Below the pieces are notes generated by a model that worked only from the letters and a program-made list of their open reading frames with translations, searched no databases and had not been told where the DNA came from. The translations under genes were made by a program, and so were the position numbers. Source: Kluyvera sp046569695 (GTDB lineage Bacteria; Pseudomonadota; Gammaproteobacteria; Enterobacterales; Enterobacteriaceae). From it: a stretch of DNA of 64,000 nt. Positions 17,785 to 25,951 of the stretch are shown here, one piece after another; position 1 is the first letter of the stretch, and the number at the start of each line of letters is the position of its first letter. The stretch lies in contig NZ_JBKHUI010000002.1 of assembly GCF_046569695.1 (NCBI RefSeq), forward strand, positions 317,616 to 381,615, read 5' to 3'.

Positions 17785-17822
17785 GCCCTCCCTGGTTCCT
17801 GTCTTCGGGGAGGGCACTTTTT
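17785..17822 (+). terminator. Probable Rho-independent terminator after the lipoprotein gene
   Basis: GCCCTCCC (17785-17792) pairs with GGGAGGGC (17808-17815), followed by AC and five T. Confidence 0.65.
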
Positions 17823-18314
17823 CTCATTCTCATTATGTGTACGGGAATGTATAGCCCTCCCACCGTTACGCTGACGGGTGCGGTATGAACCTTTCAACGC
17901 CCGGCTAAACCCACAGATAAAACGGATTCAGACTTTCGTTGCCAGACGTTTTTGCTGCCGCTGTACCCGCACAAGGGAAATCAGTATGCTCATGAAGAAG
18001 TTGGTTTCCATCAGGATCGGGGGTGTGCGCAAGGATGTTATTGGCAATTCAGAACAGGTTCCCCTAAAGGGTGAACAATCGCAGCCGCTGTCGTTGTTCT
18101 GGAACGCCGCAAAGGTGAGAATGAGACTACCGCCTAGGGGCAGGAGATCGACCATGCCTTGCCAGGTAAACGCGCAACTTGTCATTGCTGCGAAGAGGAA
18201 GAAATACACTAGGCTCGATTAGTACTACGCGTAGCCACGAGAAACCGAATACAGGCCAGCAGCATCATGGCTGCAGGCCTGTGCTTATCTAGTAATATAA
18301 AATGAAGTGACAAC

Positions 18315-18428
18315 ATGAACGTCGAAAAGCCAAAGCACGTAAAACGTAGACGCATTTTGGCAGATAAAACGCTATCAGAGCAGAAAGGGATTACTGCAAA
18401 ATCTGCGAGAGAACAAAAGCAGTCATGA
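18315..18428 (+). CDS. Possible small basic protein (37 residues)
   Basis: ATG 18315 opens a 37-residue frame starting MNVEKPKHVKRRRILADKTL and ending TGA at 18426-18428. It is very rich in Lys and Arg, which could mean nucleic-acid binding or simply chance. AGTGA about 7 nt upstream is a weak ribosome binding site. No homologue is recognised. Confidence 0.25.
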   Translation: MNVEKPKHVKRRRILADKTLSEQKGITAKSAREQKQS

Positions 18429-18557
18429 TCGCCCGGGCTTTTTGAAGGGTTAAGTGGGTGTAATATATCCGATGTACTATATCTTCAAAGAGCTTTTCGC
18501 TGGAAATTGGCGGGGAACACCGCAATGAAACCTTACGTTCTGGCGGATACCTTATTT

Positions 18558-19025
18558 TCAGCCAAAAACAGTAAATCCTTGTCCAATTCGTGATAAGACC
18601 CCATATAGCATCAGAATACAGCTCATTAAAGACACAACGAAAAACATATTCAGTAAGATTGTGTGCCTTCGATATTGGATTATACCTCCCCCCTCTATGC
18701 TACCGACGAGACTAGCTCCACTCTTTCCTAGGGCATAAATGAACACGCCTATCAGAACGAACATTGAACCAACAATTACACTTACCATGGGTACCGCGGG
18801 TTTGGTCACCCGAAAAACATCATTGCAAGCAATAACCAAACCGGTACTGATAAACAAAATCGCTGATGCTCTACTTAACAATCTTAAGGGACACATAATC
18901 TGACCATCACTATGAACGAGCTGTGACTTTAACACGGCGGAACTATCAAGCTCACGCGCCGATGAGTTAGGTAATGATCTTTGATGAAGTGGGGCCACTT
19001 GATACCAAAGGACTGAGTTCCACAA
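18558..19025 (-). CDS. Possible small membrane protein
   Basis: The frame is 155 residues. Three hydrophobic stretches are visible: ASAILFISTGLVIACNDV, VPMVSVIVGSMFVLIGVFIY and LLNMFFVVSLMSCILMLYGV, as in a small inner-membrane protein. The first 43 residues are polar and may not be translated; ATG 18896 (MCPLRLLSRASAIL) is an alternative start that puts the first helix near the N-terminus. Neither start has a strong ribosome binding site. The family is not recognised and the gene could be a fragment. Confidence 0.4.
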   Translation of the reverse strand: MWNSVLWYQVAPLHQRSLPNSSARELDSSAVLKSQLVHSDGQIMCPLRLLSRASAILFISTGLVIACNDVFRVTKPAVPMVSVIVGSMFVLIGVFIYALGKSGASLVGSIEGGGIIQYRRHTILLNMFFVVSLMSCILMLYGVLSRIGQGFTVFG

Positions 19026-19198
19026 ATCCTCATGGCTTAGCTCTCTTTGCCTTGAATCATAAGCCCCCTGAAGGACAAGTTAGTTCTCTAGACAGCTCAA
19101 TTCTCGGTGCAGCGTTGACAAGCAGAGGAAGTCACACAACAACAGCACCGCGACAAGCGTTATTAAACTCTTATTAGTCAGGAGAACGGAAAGGACGT

Positions 19199-19530
19199 TT
19201 AACTGCTGAAAAAGTGGATTGCATCGCAGGAATAAAGCACTTTGCCTTCTGCTGCTTCCTGAGTATATGTGCCAGATACCGCATGAGCATATTGCTCGCC
19301 CTGCTTTTCCAGCCCATCCATTGGGCCAAGACAGGAAGCACCATCCGGGTTACTCTCAATTAAGCTACTCTGTGCACCGGGAAGCTGGAGAAGGCGAATT
19401 GTATGACCCGTCGGCGCTGTATCAAAAATGATTTGATCGAAGCGGGTCAGCAGGGAAGCGTCTGTTAGCAAGCCAGTAAATTCATCGAACGCCGCAATCT
19501 TAATCGTACAGGGGGTCAGCTTGGAAAACG
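19199..19530 (-). pseudogene. arsA: Fragment of arsA (first ATPase half)
   Basis: The minus-strand frame contains IAAFDEFTGLLTDASLLTRF, FDTAPTGHTIRLLQLPGA and ESNPDGASCLGPM, which belong to the A1 half of the ArsA arsenite-pump ATPase (about residues 115-190 of 583). The ends run into unrelated sequence and no Walker A is present. It lies downstream of arsC, outside the normal arsRDABC order. The segment is exactly part of what is missing from the internally deleted arsA at 21416-22009. Confidence 0.85.
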
Positions 19531-19572
19531 GAAAATATCCTACGTTAAGCCTGTTTCTTTAGCTGGCATTAC

Positions 19573-19606
19573 AAAAAGCGAGCGTCTGCATGGTACAAAC
19601 AGACGC
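19573..19606 (-). terminator. Terminator of the ars operon
   Basis: GCGTCTG (19582-19588) and CAGACGC (19600-19606) form a hairpin; on the minus strand it is followed by TCGCTTTTTG. It lies 35 nt after the arsC stop codon. Confidence 0.8.
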
Positions 19607-19640
19607 CCGAATACGATAAAAATGAGACGAAAAAAACAGG

Positions 19641-20066
19641 TTACTTAACCCGCTTCCCCGTTTCGTCAATGACCCTTTCGCCGTCCTCTTTGGTAAACGC
19701 TCCTTTCTGACCTTCAGGTAGAATATCCAGCACTATTTCTGAAGGGCGGCAAAGACGAGTGCCAAGCGGCGTAACGACTACCGGCCGATTAATCAGGATC
19801 GGATGTTGAAGCATAAAATCAATCAACTGCTCATCACTGAATTTCTCTTCATCAAGGCCCAGGTGTTCATAAGGCTCAACATTCTTACGCAGCAATGCAC
19901 GCACCGTAATTCCCATATCTGAAATAAGATTAATCAGCTCATCACGGGTCGGTGGCGTATCGAGATAATAAATAATGGTCGGTTCGTTACCGCTGTTACG
20001 GATCATCTCCAGCGTGTTGCGTGAAGTGCCGCAGGCCGGGTTGTGATAGATGGTAATGTTGCTCAT
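19641..20066 (-). CDS. arsC: Arsenate reductase (glutaredoxin-coupled)
   Basis: The 141-residue protein matches the R773-type ArsC in length and sequence: MSNITIYHNPACGTSRNTLE has the catalytic Cys12, followed by RKNVEPYEHLGL and VTPLGTRLCRPSE with conserved Arg residues that bind arsenate. It reduces As(V) to As(III) in the cytoplasm using glutathione and glutaredoxin, so that ArsB can export it. It is the last gene of the minus-strand ars operon, 12 nt after arsB, and is followed by a terminator. It looks intact. Confidence 0.97.
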   Translation of the reverse strand: MSNITIYHNPACGTSRNTLEMIRNSGNEPTIIYYLDTPPTRDELINLISDMGITVRALLRKNVEPYEHLGLDEEKFSDEQLIDFMLQHPILINRPVVVTPLGTRLCRPSEIVLDILPEGQKGAFTKEDGERVIDETGKRVK

Positions 20067-20078
20067 ATCTTTATCTCA

Positions 20079-21368
20079 TTACAAAGTGATAGAAAGCCGC
20101 AACGCCAGCGCGGCCAGAGTGACAAACAGCACGGGCAGAGTCATGATAATGCCGGTGCGGAAGTAATAACCCCAGGCGATCGTTATATTTTTCTGGGCAA
20201 GCACATGCAGCCAAAGCAGAGTTGCCAGACTACCAATCGGGGTGATTTTCGGGCCTAAATCGCAGCCAATCACGTAGGCATAAATCATTGCCTCTTTGAC
20301 GACGCCAGTCGCCGTAGTCCCGTCAACCGACAGCGCGCCAATCAGCACCGTCGGCATATTGTTCATCACCGACGACAGGAACGCGGTCAGGAAGCCGGTG
20401 CCGAACGTTGCTGCCCATAACCCCTTTTCTGCCAGCAGGTTCAGTACACCAGACAGATACTCCGTGAGCCCGGCATTGCGCAGGCCATAGACCACCAGGT
20501 ACATGCCCAGCGAAAAAATCACGATCTGCCATGGCGCACTGCGCAGGACTTTCCCTGTGTTGATGCCATGACCTCTTTTCGCCACGATAAACAGTACTGC
20601 TGCGCCAGCAGCTGCTATCGCGCTGACAGGGATCCCCAGCGGCTCCAGAACGAAGAAACCGACAAGCAGCAATAACAGGACAATCCAGCCCGCCCTGAAC
20701 GTTGCCGGATCCTTTATCACACTGGCAGGCGTCCTCAGCAGCGAAACGTCATACGTTGCCGGAATATCCCTGCGGAAGAAGAGATGCAGCATGATCAGCG
20801 TGGCAACAATGGCTGCAATATCAACCGGCACCATGACCGACGCATATTCAGTGAAACCCAGACCAAAGAAGTCTGCCGAAACGATATTCACCAGGTTCGA
20901 CACGATAAGCGGCAGGCTGGCAGTATCGGCAATAAATCCGGCGGCCATGACGAAGGCCAGCGTAGTGCCTTTGCTGAATCCTAATGCCAGCAGCATGGCA
21001 ATAACGATTGGTGTCAGAATTAACGCCGCGCCATCGTTGGCAAACAGTGCAGCCACCGCAGCACCGAGCAAGACGATGTAGGTAAACAGCAGACGACCAC
21101 GACCATTGCCCCAACGGGAAACGTGCAGCGCCGCCCATTCGAAAAAGCCAGATTCATCGAGCAGCAGGCTGATAATAATCACGGCAATAAACGTTGCCGT
21201 CGCATTCCAGACGATATTCCACACCACCGGAATATCGCCCACATGCACAACGCCAGATATAAGAGCCAGTCCCGCGCCCAACATTGCTCTCCAGCCGATC
21301 CCTAATCCCTTTGGTTGCCAGATAACCAAAACAATGGTCAGGACAAAAATAGCGCCTGCCAGTAACAT
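20079..21368 (-). CDS. arsB: Arsenite efflux membrane protein
   Basis: The protein has 429 residues, as in the ArsB family, and about 12 hydrophobic segments (first: MLLAGAIFVLTIVLVIWQPK). It shows family segments such as FANDGAALILTPIVIAMLLA and LSSVMNNMPTVLIGALSVDG. ArsB exports arsenite and antimonite from the cytoplasm, alone as a secondary transporter or energised by ArsA. A good ribosome binding site (AGGAGG) precedes the ATG. Because arsA upstream is broken, ArsB is expected to act as a proton-driven exporter only. Confidence 0.97.
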   Translation of the reverse strand: MLLAGAIFVLTIVLVIWQPKGLGIGWRAMLGAGLALISGVVHVGDIPVVWNIVWNATATFIAVIIISLLLDESGFFEWAALHVSRWGNGRGRLLFTYIVLLGAAVAALFANDGAALILTPIVIAMLLALGFSKGTTLAFVMAAGFIADTASLPLIVSNLVNIVSADFFGLGFTEYASVMVPVDIAAIVATLIMLHLFFRRDIPATYDVSLLRTPASVIKDPATFRAGWIVLLLLLVGFFVLEPLGIPVSAIAAAGAAVLFIVAKRGHGINTGKVLRSAPWQIVIFSLGMYLVVYGLRNAGLTEYLSGVLNLLAEKGLWAATFGTGFLTAFLSSVMNNMPTVLIGALSVDGTTATGVVKEAMIYAYVIGCDLGPKITPIGSLATLLWLHVLAQKNITIAWGYYFRTGIIMTLPVLFVTLAALALRLSITL

Positions 21369-21415
21369 AAAACCTCCTGACAGAGCGACTTTGCCGCCCT
21401 GTATATGCCAAAAAA

Positions 21416-22009
21416 TTAACTCATCAACTCTCTGAGCTTTTCAATACCAGCGGGCTCTGACGCCAGCCCCGGAACAAGCGCTATACGGTTAGCGTGCTGA
21501 TTCTTAACAGCCTCAATCTGAGGCAGTTCCTGATGAGCGCGCTGGCAAAGCAACGGAGAACGCGTATCCGCAATGGAAAGGCTGTTATTGATAGTCCAGC
21601 CCCACGGATGAATCCCCGCTCTTTCAAGGTCAGCCTGCAGGTTTGCCGCTTCCAGCACCGGTGTGGTTTCAGGAAGCGTAACAAGCAGAACTTTGGTTCT
21701 ATCCGGGTCCTGAAGCTGCATCATTGGGGTAGTAAAATGCCCTTTACTCCCCATTTTTTTGGCAATCTCTCAGTGGTAAGCCCCCGTCGCATCCAGCAGC
21801 AACAGCGTGTGTCCCGTAGGGGCGGTAGTATTGCCAATAGACTGATCGAAAACCTGACCGACATTAGACGCCGGATAAGTACTGACAAGCAGGACGCGCT
21901 TACCTTGTTCTGCCAGGCGTATAGCCGTCGCGCAGGAAATAGAAGTTTTTCCTACACCACCCTTGCCGGTAAAAAACAGGTAAGGCGGGATATTCTGTAA
22001 GAATTTCAT
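21416..22009 (-). pseudogene. arsA: arsA arsenite-pump ATPase, large internal deletion plus nonsense codon
   Basis: ATG 22009 (MKFLQNIPPYLFFTGKGGVG), with a Shine-Dalgarno AGGAGG, opens the normal N-terminus with Walker A GKGGVGKTS. After QSIGNT (about residue 59) the frame jumps directly to APTGHTLLLLDATGAYH (about residue 450 of the intact 583), so about 390 codons are gone in frame. Then TGA at 21770-21772 stands where ArsA has a codon for Arg (HREIAKKMG), and the same frame continues to the normal C-terminus (ETTPVLEAANLQADLERAGI) and stops at 21416. The signature DTAPTGHT occurs in both halves of ArsA, so recombination between the halves may have contributed. No functional ATPase can be made. 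Confidence 0.93.
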
Positions 22010-22026
22010 ATGTCCTCCTGACATAC

Positions 22027-22389
22027 TCAGCAACAGGAAGTATTCCCACCACAGCAGCTGGTGGGAGCTAACCCTACCCTCTCCAGCGGTATACCAAACC
22101 AGCGAGCTATCTCAGCACGTTTTGGGTATCGCCCTGCCATCACCGTTTCGCCATCCAACAGCAGTAGCGGAAGCTCTTCTGCCCCAGATGCTTCTAGGAA
22201 TGCTTTCGCTTTCTCGTTCTGAACAAAGCTCATAGGCTGCTGAGCCAGATTGTAACGTTCAACCTGTACGCCACGTCCTTTCAGCCACTGCACATCAGCA
22301 GAGAAATCAACCAGAACCTGATCGACATCTGAGCCACATACGCCGGTACTGCAGCACATTGCCGGGTCAAACACCGTTAACGTCTTCAT
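22027..22389 (-). CDS. arsD: Arsenic metallochaperone/regulator ArsD
   Basis: The protein has 120 residues with the ArsD cysteine sets: vicinal C12-C13 with C18 near the N-terminus (FDPAMCCSTGVCGSDVDQVL), and C-terminal pairs in SCCGGNTSCC. ArsD carries As(III) to ArsA and weakly represses the operon. The gene is intact, but its client ArsA is destroyed, so only the regulatory role can remain. It lies between arsR and arsA. The ribosome binding site is weak. Confidence 0.96.
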   Translation of the reverse strand: MKTLTVFDPAMCCSTGVCGSDVDQVLVDFSADVQWLKGRGVQVERYNLAQQPMSFVQNEKAKAFLEASGAEELPLLLLDGETVMAGRYPKRAEIARWFGIPLERVGLAPTSCCGGNTSCC

Positions 22390-22436
22390 TCTGAATTCAT
22401 CACATTCGTAAAATCATATATGTTCAGGCAAATTTT

Positions 22437-22787
22437 TTAGATGCAAACAGCCTTACCGCTACCAGAGCAGTTTGCCGATGCCAGCTTACGGGCGATGGCC
22501 TGTACGTCGTCCTATTGGCTTAACCAGGCCTGCTCAATCACCTGAGCGGCCCAGGAAGGAATATGCGGGGATAAGCGGTAGTGAACCCACTTACCCTGTT
22601 TACGGTCCAGCAATAGACCACTTTCCCGGAGCATTGCCAGATGACGGGAAATCTTGGGCTGCGACTGCTCCAGTGCCGTGCAAAGATCGCACACGCACAG
22701 CTCCCCCCTCTCCCTGAGTAGCAGCACGATGCCCAGGCGGGTTTCATCGGAGAGGATTTTGAAGAGTTGTAATGCTGTAAAAATCAT
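22437..22787 (-). pseudogene. arsR: arsR repressor with premature amber codon (91 of about 116 residues, perhaps still active)
   Basis: Translation from ATG 22787 gives 91 residues ending AWLSQ at TAG 22512-22514. The frame continues after the TAG as DDVQAIARKLASANCSGSGK and ends at TAA 22437-22439, the usual ArsR C-terminus, so one CAG-to-TAG change explains the truncation. The winged helix, including the As(III)-binding ELCVCDLC and the recognition helix QSQPKISRHL, is complete. Work on R773 ArsR showed that a core of roughly the first 90 residues still dimerises, binds DNA and senses metalloid; by that knowledge the truncated protein may still repress. It controls the ars operon from the promoter just upstream. 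Confidence 0.9.
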
Positions 22788-22873
22788 AGTCGTTCCCCTA
22801 CCTATCTGGCTCTATGGTACTCGACGATAGGTTCCTTGCAAGATCATATACGAAAAATCAAATGTATAGCATA
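22788..22873 (-). promoter_or_regulatory. ars promoter/operator region
   Basis: The 86 nt before arsR hold the only space for the operon promoter. Minus-strand elements resembling a -10 (TATGAT) and the AT-rich operator stretch around 22835-22865 are visible. Exact ArsR half-sites cannot be fixed by eye. Confidence 0.45.
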
Positions 22874-22907
22874 AATAGCGAACGCACACACTTGTGCGTT
22901 CGCTATT
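22874..22907 (-). terminator. Long perfect hairpin between the ATPase gene and ars operon
   Basis: AATAGCGAACGCACA (22874-22888) is the exact reverse complement of TGTGCGTTCGCTATT (22893-22907), with a 4-nt loop. It starts 11 nt after the ATPase stop codon. The following T-tract is weak, so it may terminate, protect the mRNA 3' end, or insulate arsR from read-through. Confidence 0.65.
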
Positions 22908-22918
22908 AACTAAAGTAA

Positions 22919-24682
22919 TCATTCAGTAAGCCGACAAGTATCGACAAAAATATCGAGGTTTAAATCCAAAGGTTTTGATAAAAATGTTCTCTCATGCTTC
23001 CCATCACCAATAAAGAATAAATTAGTACCATCAGGGAAGTATCGATTTTTAATATCTTTAACCTTGGCTCTTCGGAATGCACTTATCTCTTTACCATCTT
23101 TCAAGAGATTATCTTCAGCATACTCAGACATTGATATAAATGATTGAGTATCAGTCGGAAGATTTTTTCCCACAAACGACAGTATGAGATCAAAATTTCT
23201 GTCATCGATATCTTCCTTAAGAATTGCGTCAAGCATAAATGGAAGTCGATGTATATTGTCTGTTTTTCTTATTACAGAATTTAATGCAAAATGATATGAC
23301 ATTACAGTTTTATGAAGCTCTACCCCTTGAAAAGGAAATGAATTTATTTTATAAAGTTCTGTATATCTAGGTTCTGTTACATTGAACAGCTGCATATCAT
23401 TAAGGTATTTTTTAAATATATCCTTGAAATCTTTTTCTTTGTTAAACCGCTCGATAAAAAGAGACTGCTCCTCTCCCATCCCGTCAATTAATCCTTTAAT
23501 TTCATCATACCTTTTTGTATGTTCTTCTATCTCTTCATGAATATTGTCTAACAGACGTATGTTTGCTTTATTATCGATCCATGTGTTAACAGATAAATTT
23601 TGTGATTTTTTCTCAAGAAAATATGAATACTTTGAAGATATATCAATTTCTAACTTTTTAATCTTCGCAAGTGAACTATTAATATCAGACTGTATTTTTT
23701 GTATTTTATTATTTATTTGCTCCGATAGTTTATCAGTATCATTGATGTTTTGATAATAACCATATAACCCTTCTAAGGAATAAGGAAGTATTTGCGTACA
23801 TGCAGGACAACGATCAATATTGTTATAGTTTTGGTTTGTAATATTTCTTTTAGTTCTTCTTAGTATCTTGACATGATTTTTAGTTAAGGATAATTTATTA
23901 CATAAACTAGTATATACATCACGTTCTTCGTCTAATGATGCGACTAATTGTACATAACCATCTATATACTTCTGAGCCTCATCACCGAACTCTTCATCCA
24001 GTAATTTAGAAACAACAAAGTGAGGCTCGGCGCTATATTTATTCAATGAGGAGATCTTCGACTGAAGTTGCGCTCGCTCTTTTGTTAATTTATAAAAATA
24101 TTCTTTATCAAAAGAATTCTCTATGCCAAGATAATAATCAAGATACGTGTCTTTAAAGTCTTTATAAAAACCAAGATTAGAGAATGACTCTCTTAAATAA
24201 ACCCACCCTACAGATTGAGAAATATAATAAGGCAGGAACATGCATTCTATCGATGCTTTTTTTAGCTCGCCCTTCTGTTCTAAAAGCATGTTAAAATCAA
24301 ATAATTGAGATAACATCTCCTTAAGCTTCACATGTTCAACTCGAACATCAGAGTCAATTCCATGAAAACTAAAAACATTTCCCCCATCCCCTTTTAAATA
24401 TATGCTACCAAGCTCTCTTACTATTATATATTTTTTATCTACGCCTCCTTTAGTGATGCTGAAATCCAATCTGAACGTAGGGTTGTATCGAATAATTTCG
24501 CTCAAGCCATCTTTAACATCATTAATTCCAAAGGTAAATAAAATACTCTGTATTAAAGTACTTTTACCTGAGGTATTACACCCACTTATTATGTTTATTC
24601 CATTTGAAAACTTTTGGTCGAAATATAAATTATGACTTTCAGAGACAACAAACAATCTATCAAACTTTATAATTGTCTTCAT
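22919..24682 (-). CDS. ABC/SMC-like ATPase with zinc-hook-like CxxC, partner of a Cap4-like nuclease
   Basis: The protein has 587 residues. Residues 34-42 are a Walker A (GCNTSGKST) close to the N-terminus, as in SMC/Rad50 proteins. The middle is charged and coiled-coil-like, interrupted at C292-P-A-C295, a CxxC at the position of a Rad50-type zinc hook. A degenerate Walker B follows at about 480-491 (LPFMLDAILKEDID, with D485 and E490), preceded by a diverged signature region (GVELHKTVMSYHFALN). It lies 8 nt after the nuclease gene, so the two are co-transcribed and probably form one complex. The architecture resembles the SMC subunits of Lamassu-like systems and other ABC-ATPase/nuclease defence pairs. 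I cannot assign a named family; no third gene is present. Very AT-rich, indicating foreign origin. Confidence 0.8.
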   Translation of the reverse strand: MKTIIKFDRLFVVSESHNLYFDQKFSNGINIISGCNTSGKSTLIQSILFTFGINDVKDGLSEIIRYNPTFRLDFSITKGGVDKKYIIVRELGSIYLKGDGGNVFSFHGIDSDVRVEHVKLKEMLSQLFDFNMLLEQKGELKKASIECMFLPYYISQSVGWVYLRESFSNLGFYKDFKDTYLDYYLGIENSFDKEYFYKLTKERAQLQSKISSLNKYSAEPHFVVSKLLDEEFGDEAQKYIDGYVQLVASLDEERDVYTSLCNKLSLTKNHVKILRRTKRNITNQNYNNIDRCPACTQILPYSLEGLYGYYQNINDTDKLSEQINNKIQKIQSDINSSLAKIKKLEIDISSKYSYFLEKKSQNLSVNTWIDNKANIRLLDNIHEEIEEHTKRYDEIKGLIDGMGEEQSLFIERFNKEKDFKDIFKKYLNDMQLFNVTEPRYTELYKINSFPFQGVELHKTVMSYHFALNSVIRKTDNIHRLPFMLDAILKEDIDDRNFDLILSFVGKNLPTDTQSFISMSEYAEDNLLKDGKEISAFRRAKVKDIKNRYFPDGTNLFFIGDGKHERTFLSKPLDLNLDIFVDTCRLTE

Positions 24683-24690
24683 GGTTTACC

Positions 24691-25800
24691 TTAATCGTAG
24701 CACTCAACGTATGAACACAGAACTGCAAAAAATGTATCAATATTATCTAGGTTTATAGAATGAGATTTTCTAACATTATCAACATATGCAGTTAATGCGT
24801 CTTGAAGAGAAAAATATTGAGTTGTGTAATCATTATTTCTAACAAAGTCTTTAATAATTTGATAGTCGTAATTACTCATATCCTTGAGTAGTTCAAAAGA
24901 GTTAAGTATGTAGCTTTCATGATTTTTCTGTATGTTAAGTGGTATTTTAAATTCCATTGAGAATTGCTGAGCTGCGGCACGCCAATAGTCGAATGCTTTT
25001 TGCTGTGAATCAATCATATTCATAACTTTTTTAATATCTTCGCCTTCAACCCTCTTTGTTGGATCAAGTAGGCGTATTTCCTGCCCTTGGTTATATACAG
25101 TCTCTACATCCCTAAATAGAGTAAGTATCACATCAACAGCTGCTTTCGAATCAGCTATATGAGGGAATTTTCTAACCATAAGTCCAATAAGCGATTCTTT
25201 TTGTTTAGCCGCAGTTCTTGGGAAATCTACCCACTGAATATTTAAGTTACTTAGCTCTTGCCGATGAAAAACAGAAGATTCCTCATTGCAAATTTCTGTT
25301 ATTTTCTTTTCAATTTTAACTTTAATATTTTCATGTAATTTATCATATACACAGGTCGAGTTTTGCTCATTTATCTTTACTATCTGCTCAGTAGTGCCTT
25401 CGTCTTTTAACTTCTTCAGAGGCGAGTATTTTAATTCCATTTCTGTATTTGATATAAATGTTAACTGATGCCTATAATTCTCACTTTTTTCGAAAGAATC
25501 ATTTTTTAGATTATCCCCTACCAATAGAATTTTAGATACCATCTCAGAAAACCTAGAATCGATAGTCCATATTTTCCCGCTAAGTTTCTTTGCCTGATAG
25601 GCATGTATCTCGTTTATATAACTTAAGCAATCAGTCTTATAACAAAATAGAAAATCATCGTGATGTTCAATACAAATAAAGAATTCTTTATTGATAAAAG
25701 AATTGAAATTATCTAACAAAAGATACAATGCACAGTTTCTTTGAAACTCAAAACCTGTTAACGCATCAACCCCAGCGTTTGCCGCTTTATTTTTAGCCAC
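24691..25800 (-). CDS. Putative Cap4/DUF4297-like dsDNA nuclease, first gene of a two-gene defence operon
   Basis: The protein has 369 residues from a GTG start (25800) with AGGAG 7 nt upstream. The first 75 residues resemble the Cap4/DUF4297 PD-(D/E)xK nuclease: G16-FEFQ, then acidic E45-HHDD, then Q69-A-K71 (Q-x-K), a typical order of catalytic positions. The rest is helical with no clear motif and may bind the ATPase or an activator. In CBASS and Lamassu systems, Cap4-type nucleases degrade DNA when triggered. Here the partner is the SMC-like ATPase encoded 8 nt downstream. A LexA-box-like operator lies about 150 nt upstream. No cyclase or third component is adjacent. Family assignment is inference from motifs; the operon layout is seen directly. 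Confidence 0.75.
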   Translation of the reverse strand: MAKNKAANAGVDALTGFEFQRNCALYLLLDNFNSFINKEFFICIEHHDDFLFCYKTDCLSYINEIHAYQAKKLSGKIWTIDSRFSEMVSKILLVGDNLKNDSFEKSENYRHQLTFISNTEMELKYSPLKKLKDEGTTEQIVKINEQNSTCVYDKLHENIKVKIEKKITEICNEESSVFHRQELSNLNIQWVDFPRTAAKQKESLIGLMVRKFPHIADSKAAVDVILTLFRDVETVYNQGQEIRLLDPTKRVEGEDIKKVMNMIDSQQKAFDYWRAAAQQFSMEFKIPLNIQKNHESYILNSFELLKDMSNYDYQIIKDFVRNNDYTTQYFSLQDALTAYVDNVRKSHSINLDNIDTFFAVLCSYVECYD

Positions 25801-25914
25801 CCTGCTCTCCTACAACAGCTAAAAATTTCCATCATCATCCAGTGATGGATGTGGATGCAAATTAAACCATTTAAGGCGATGTGTATCACGAAAATCAAAA
25901 AAAATAAATTTATA

Positions 25915-25933
25915 AGATCATTTTTAGTGATCT
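25915..25933. promoter_or_regulatory. 19-bp dyad upstream of the nuclease gene
   Basis: AGATCA (25915-25920), 7 nt, then TGATCT (25928-25933): a perfect 6-bp dyad between the LexA-like box and the nuclease start. It may be a second operator. Each arm also contains a GATC Dam site. Confidence 0.4.
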
Positions 25934-25951
25934 AATGCACTGTTTTATATA

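Larger units (their letters stand above)
17675..18557. other. Mostly non-coding stretch with one possible micro-gene
   Basis: Holds the terminator at 17785-17822 and a possible small basic ORF at 18315-18428. The longer frame at 17878-18222 has no ribosome binding site and unconvincing composition. Nothing else is recognised. Confidence 0.4.

Noticed and set aside
17878..18222. 114-residue frame after the lipoprotein gene
   Set aside because: No ribosome binding site, basic low-complexity translation, and a competing frame on the other strand; no family resemblance.
14443..22514. Idea that the TAG codons are recoded by an amber-suppressor tRNA on the island
   Set aside because: No tRNA with a CTA anticodon is seen in the window; ordinary decay explains the stops.
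22919..25800. Classification as a CBASS system because of the Cap4-like nuclease
   Set aside because: No CD-NTase cyclase or second-messenger-binding SAVED domain is encoded nearby; the partner is an ATPase.
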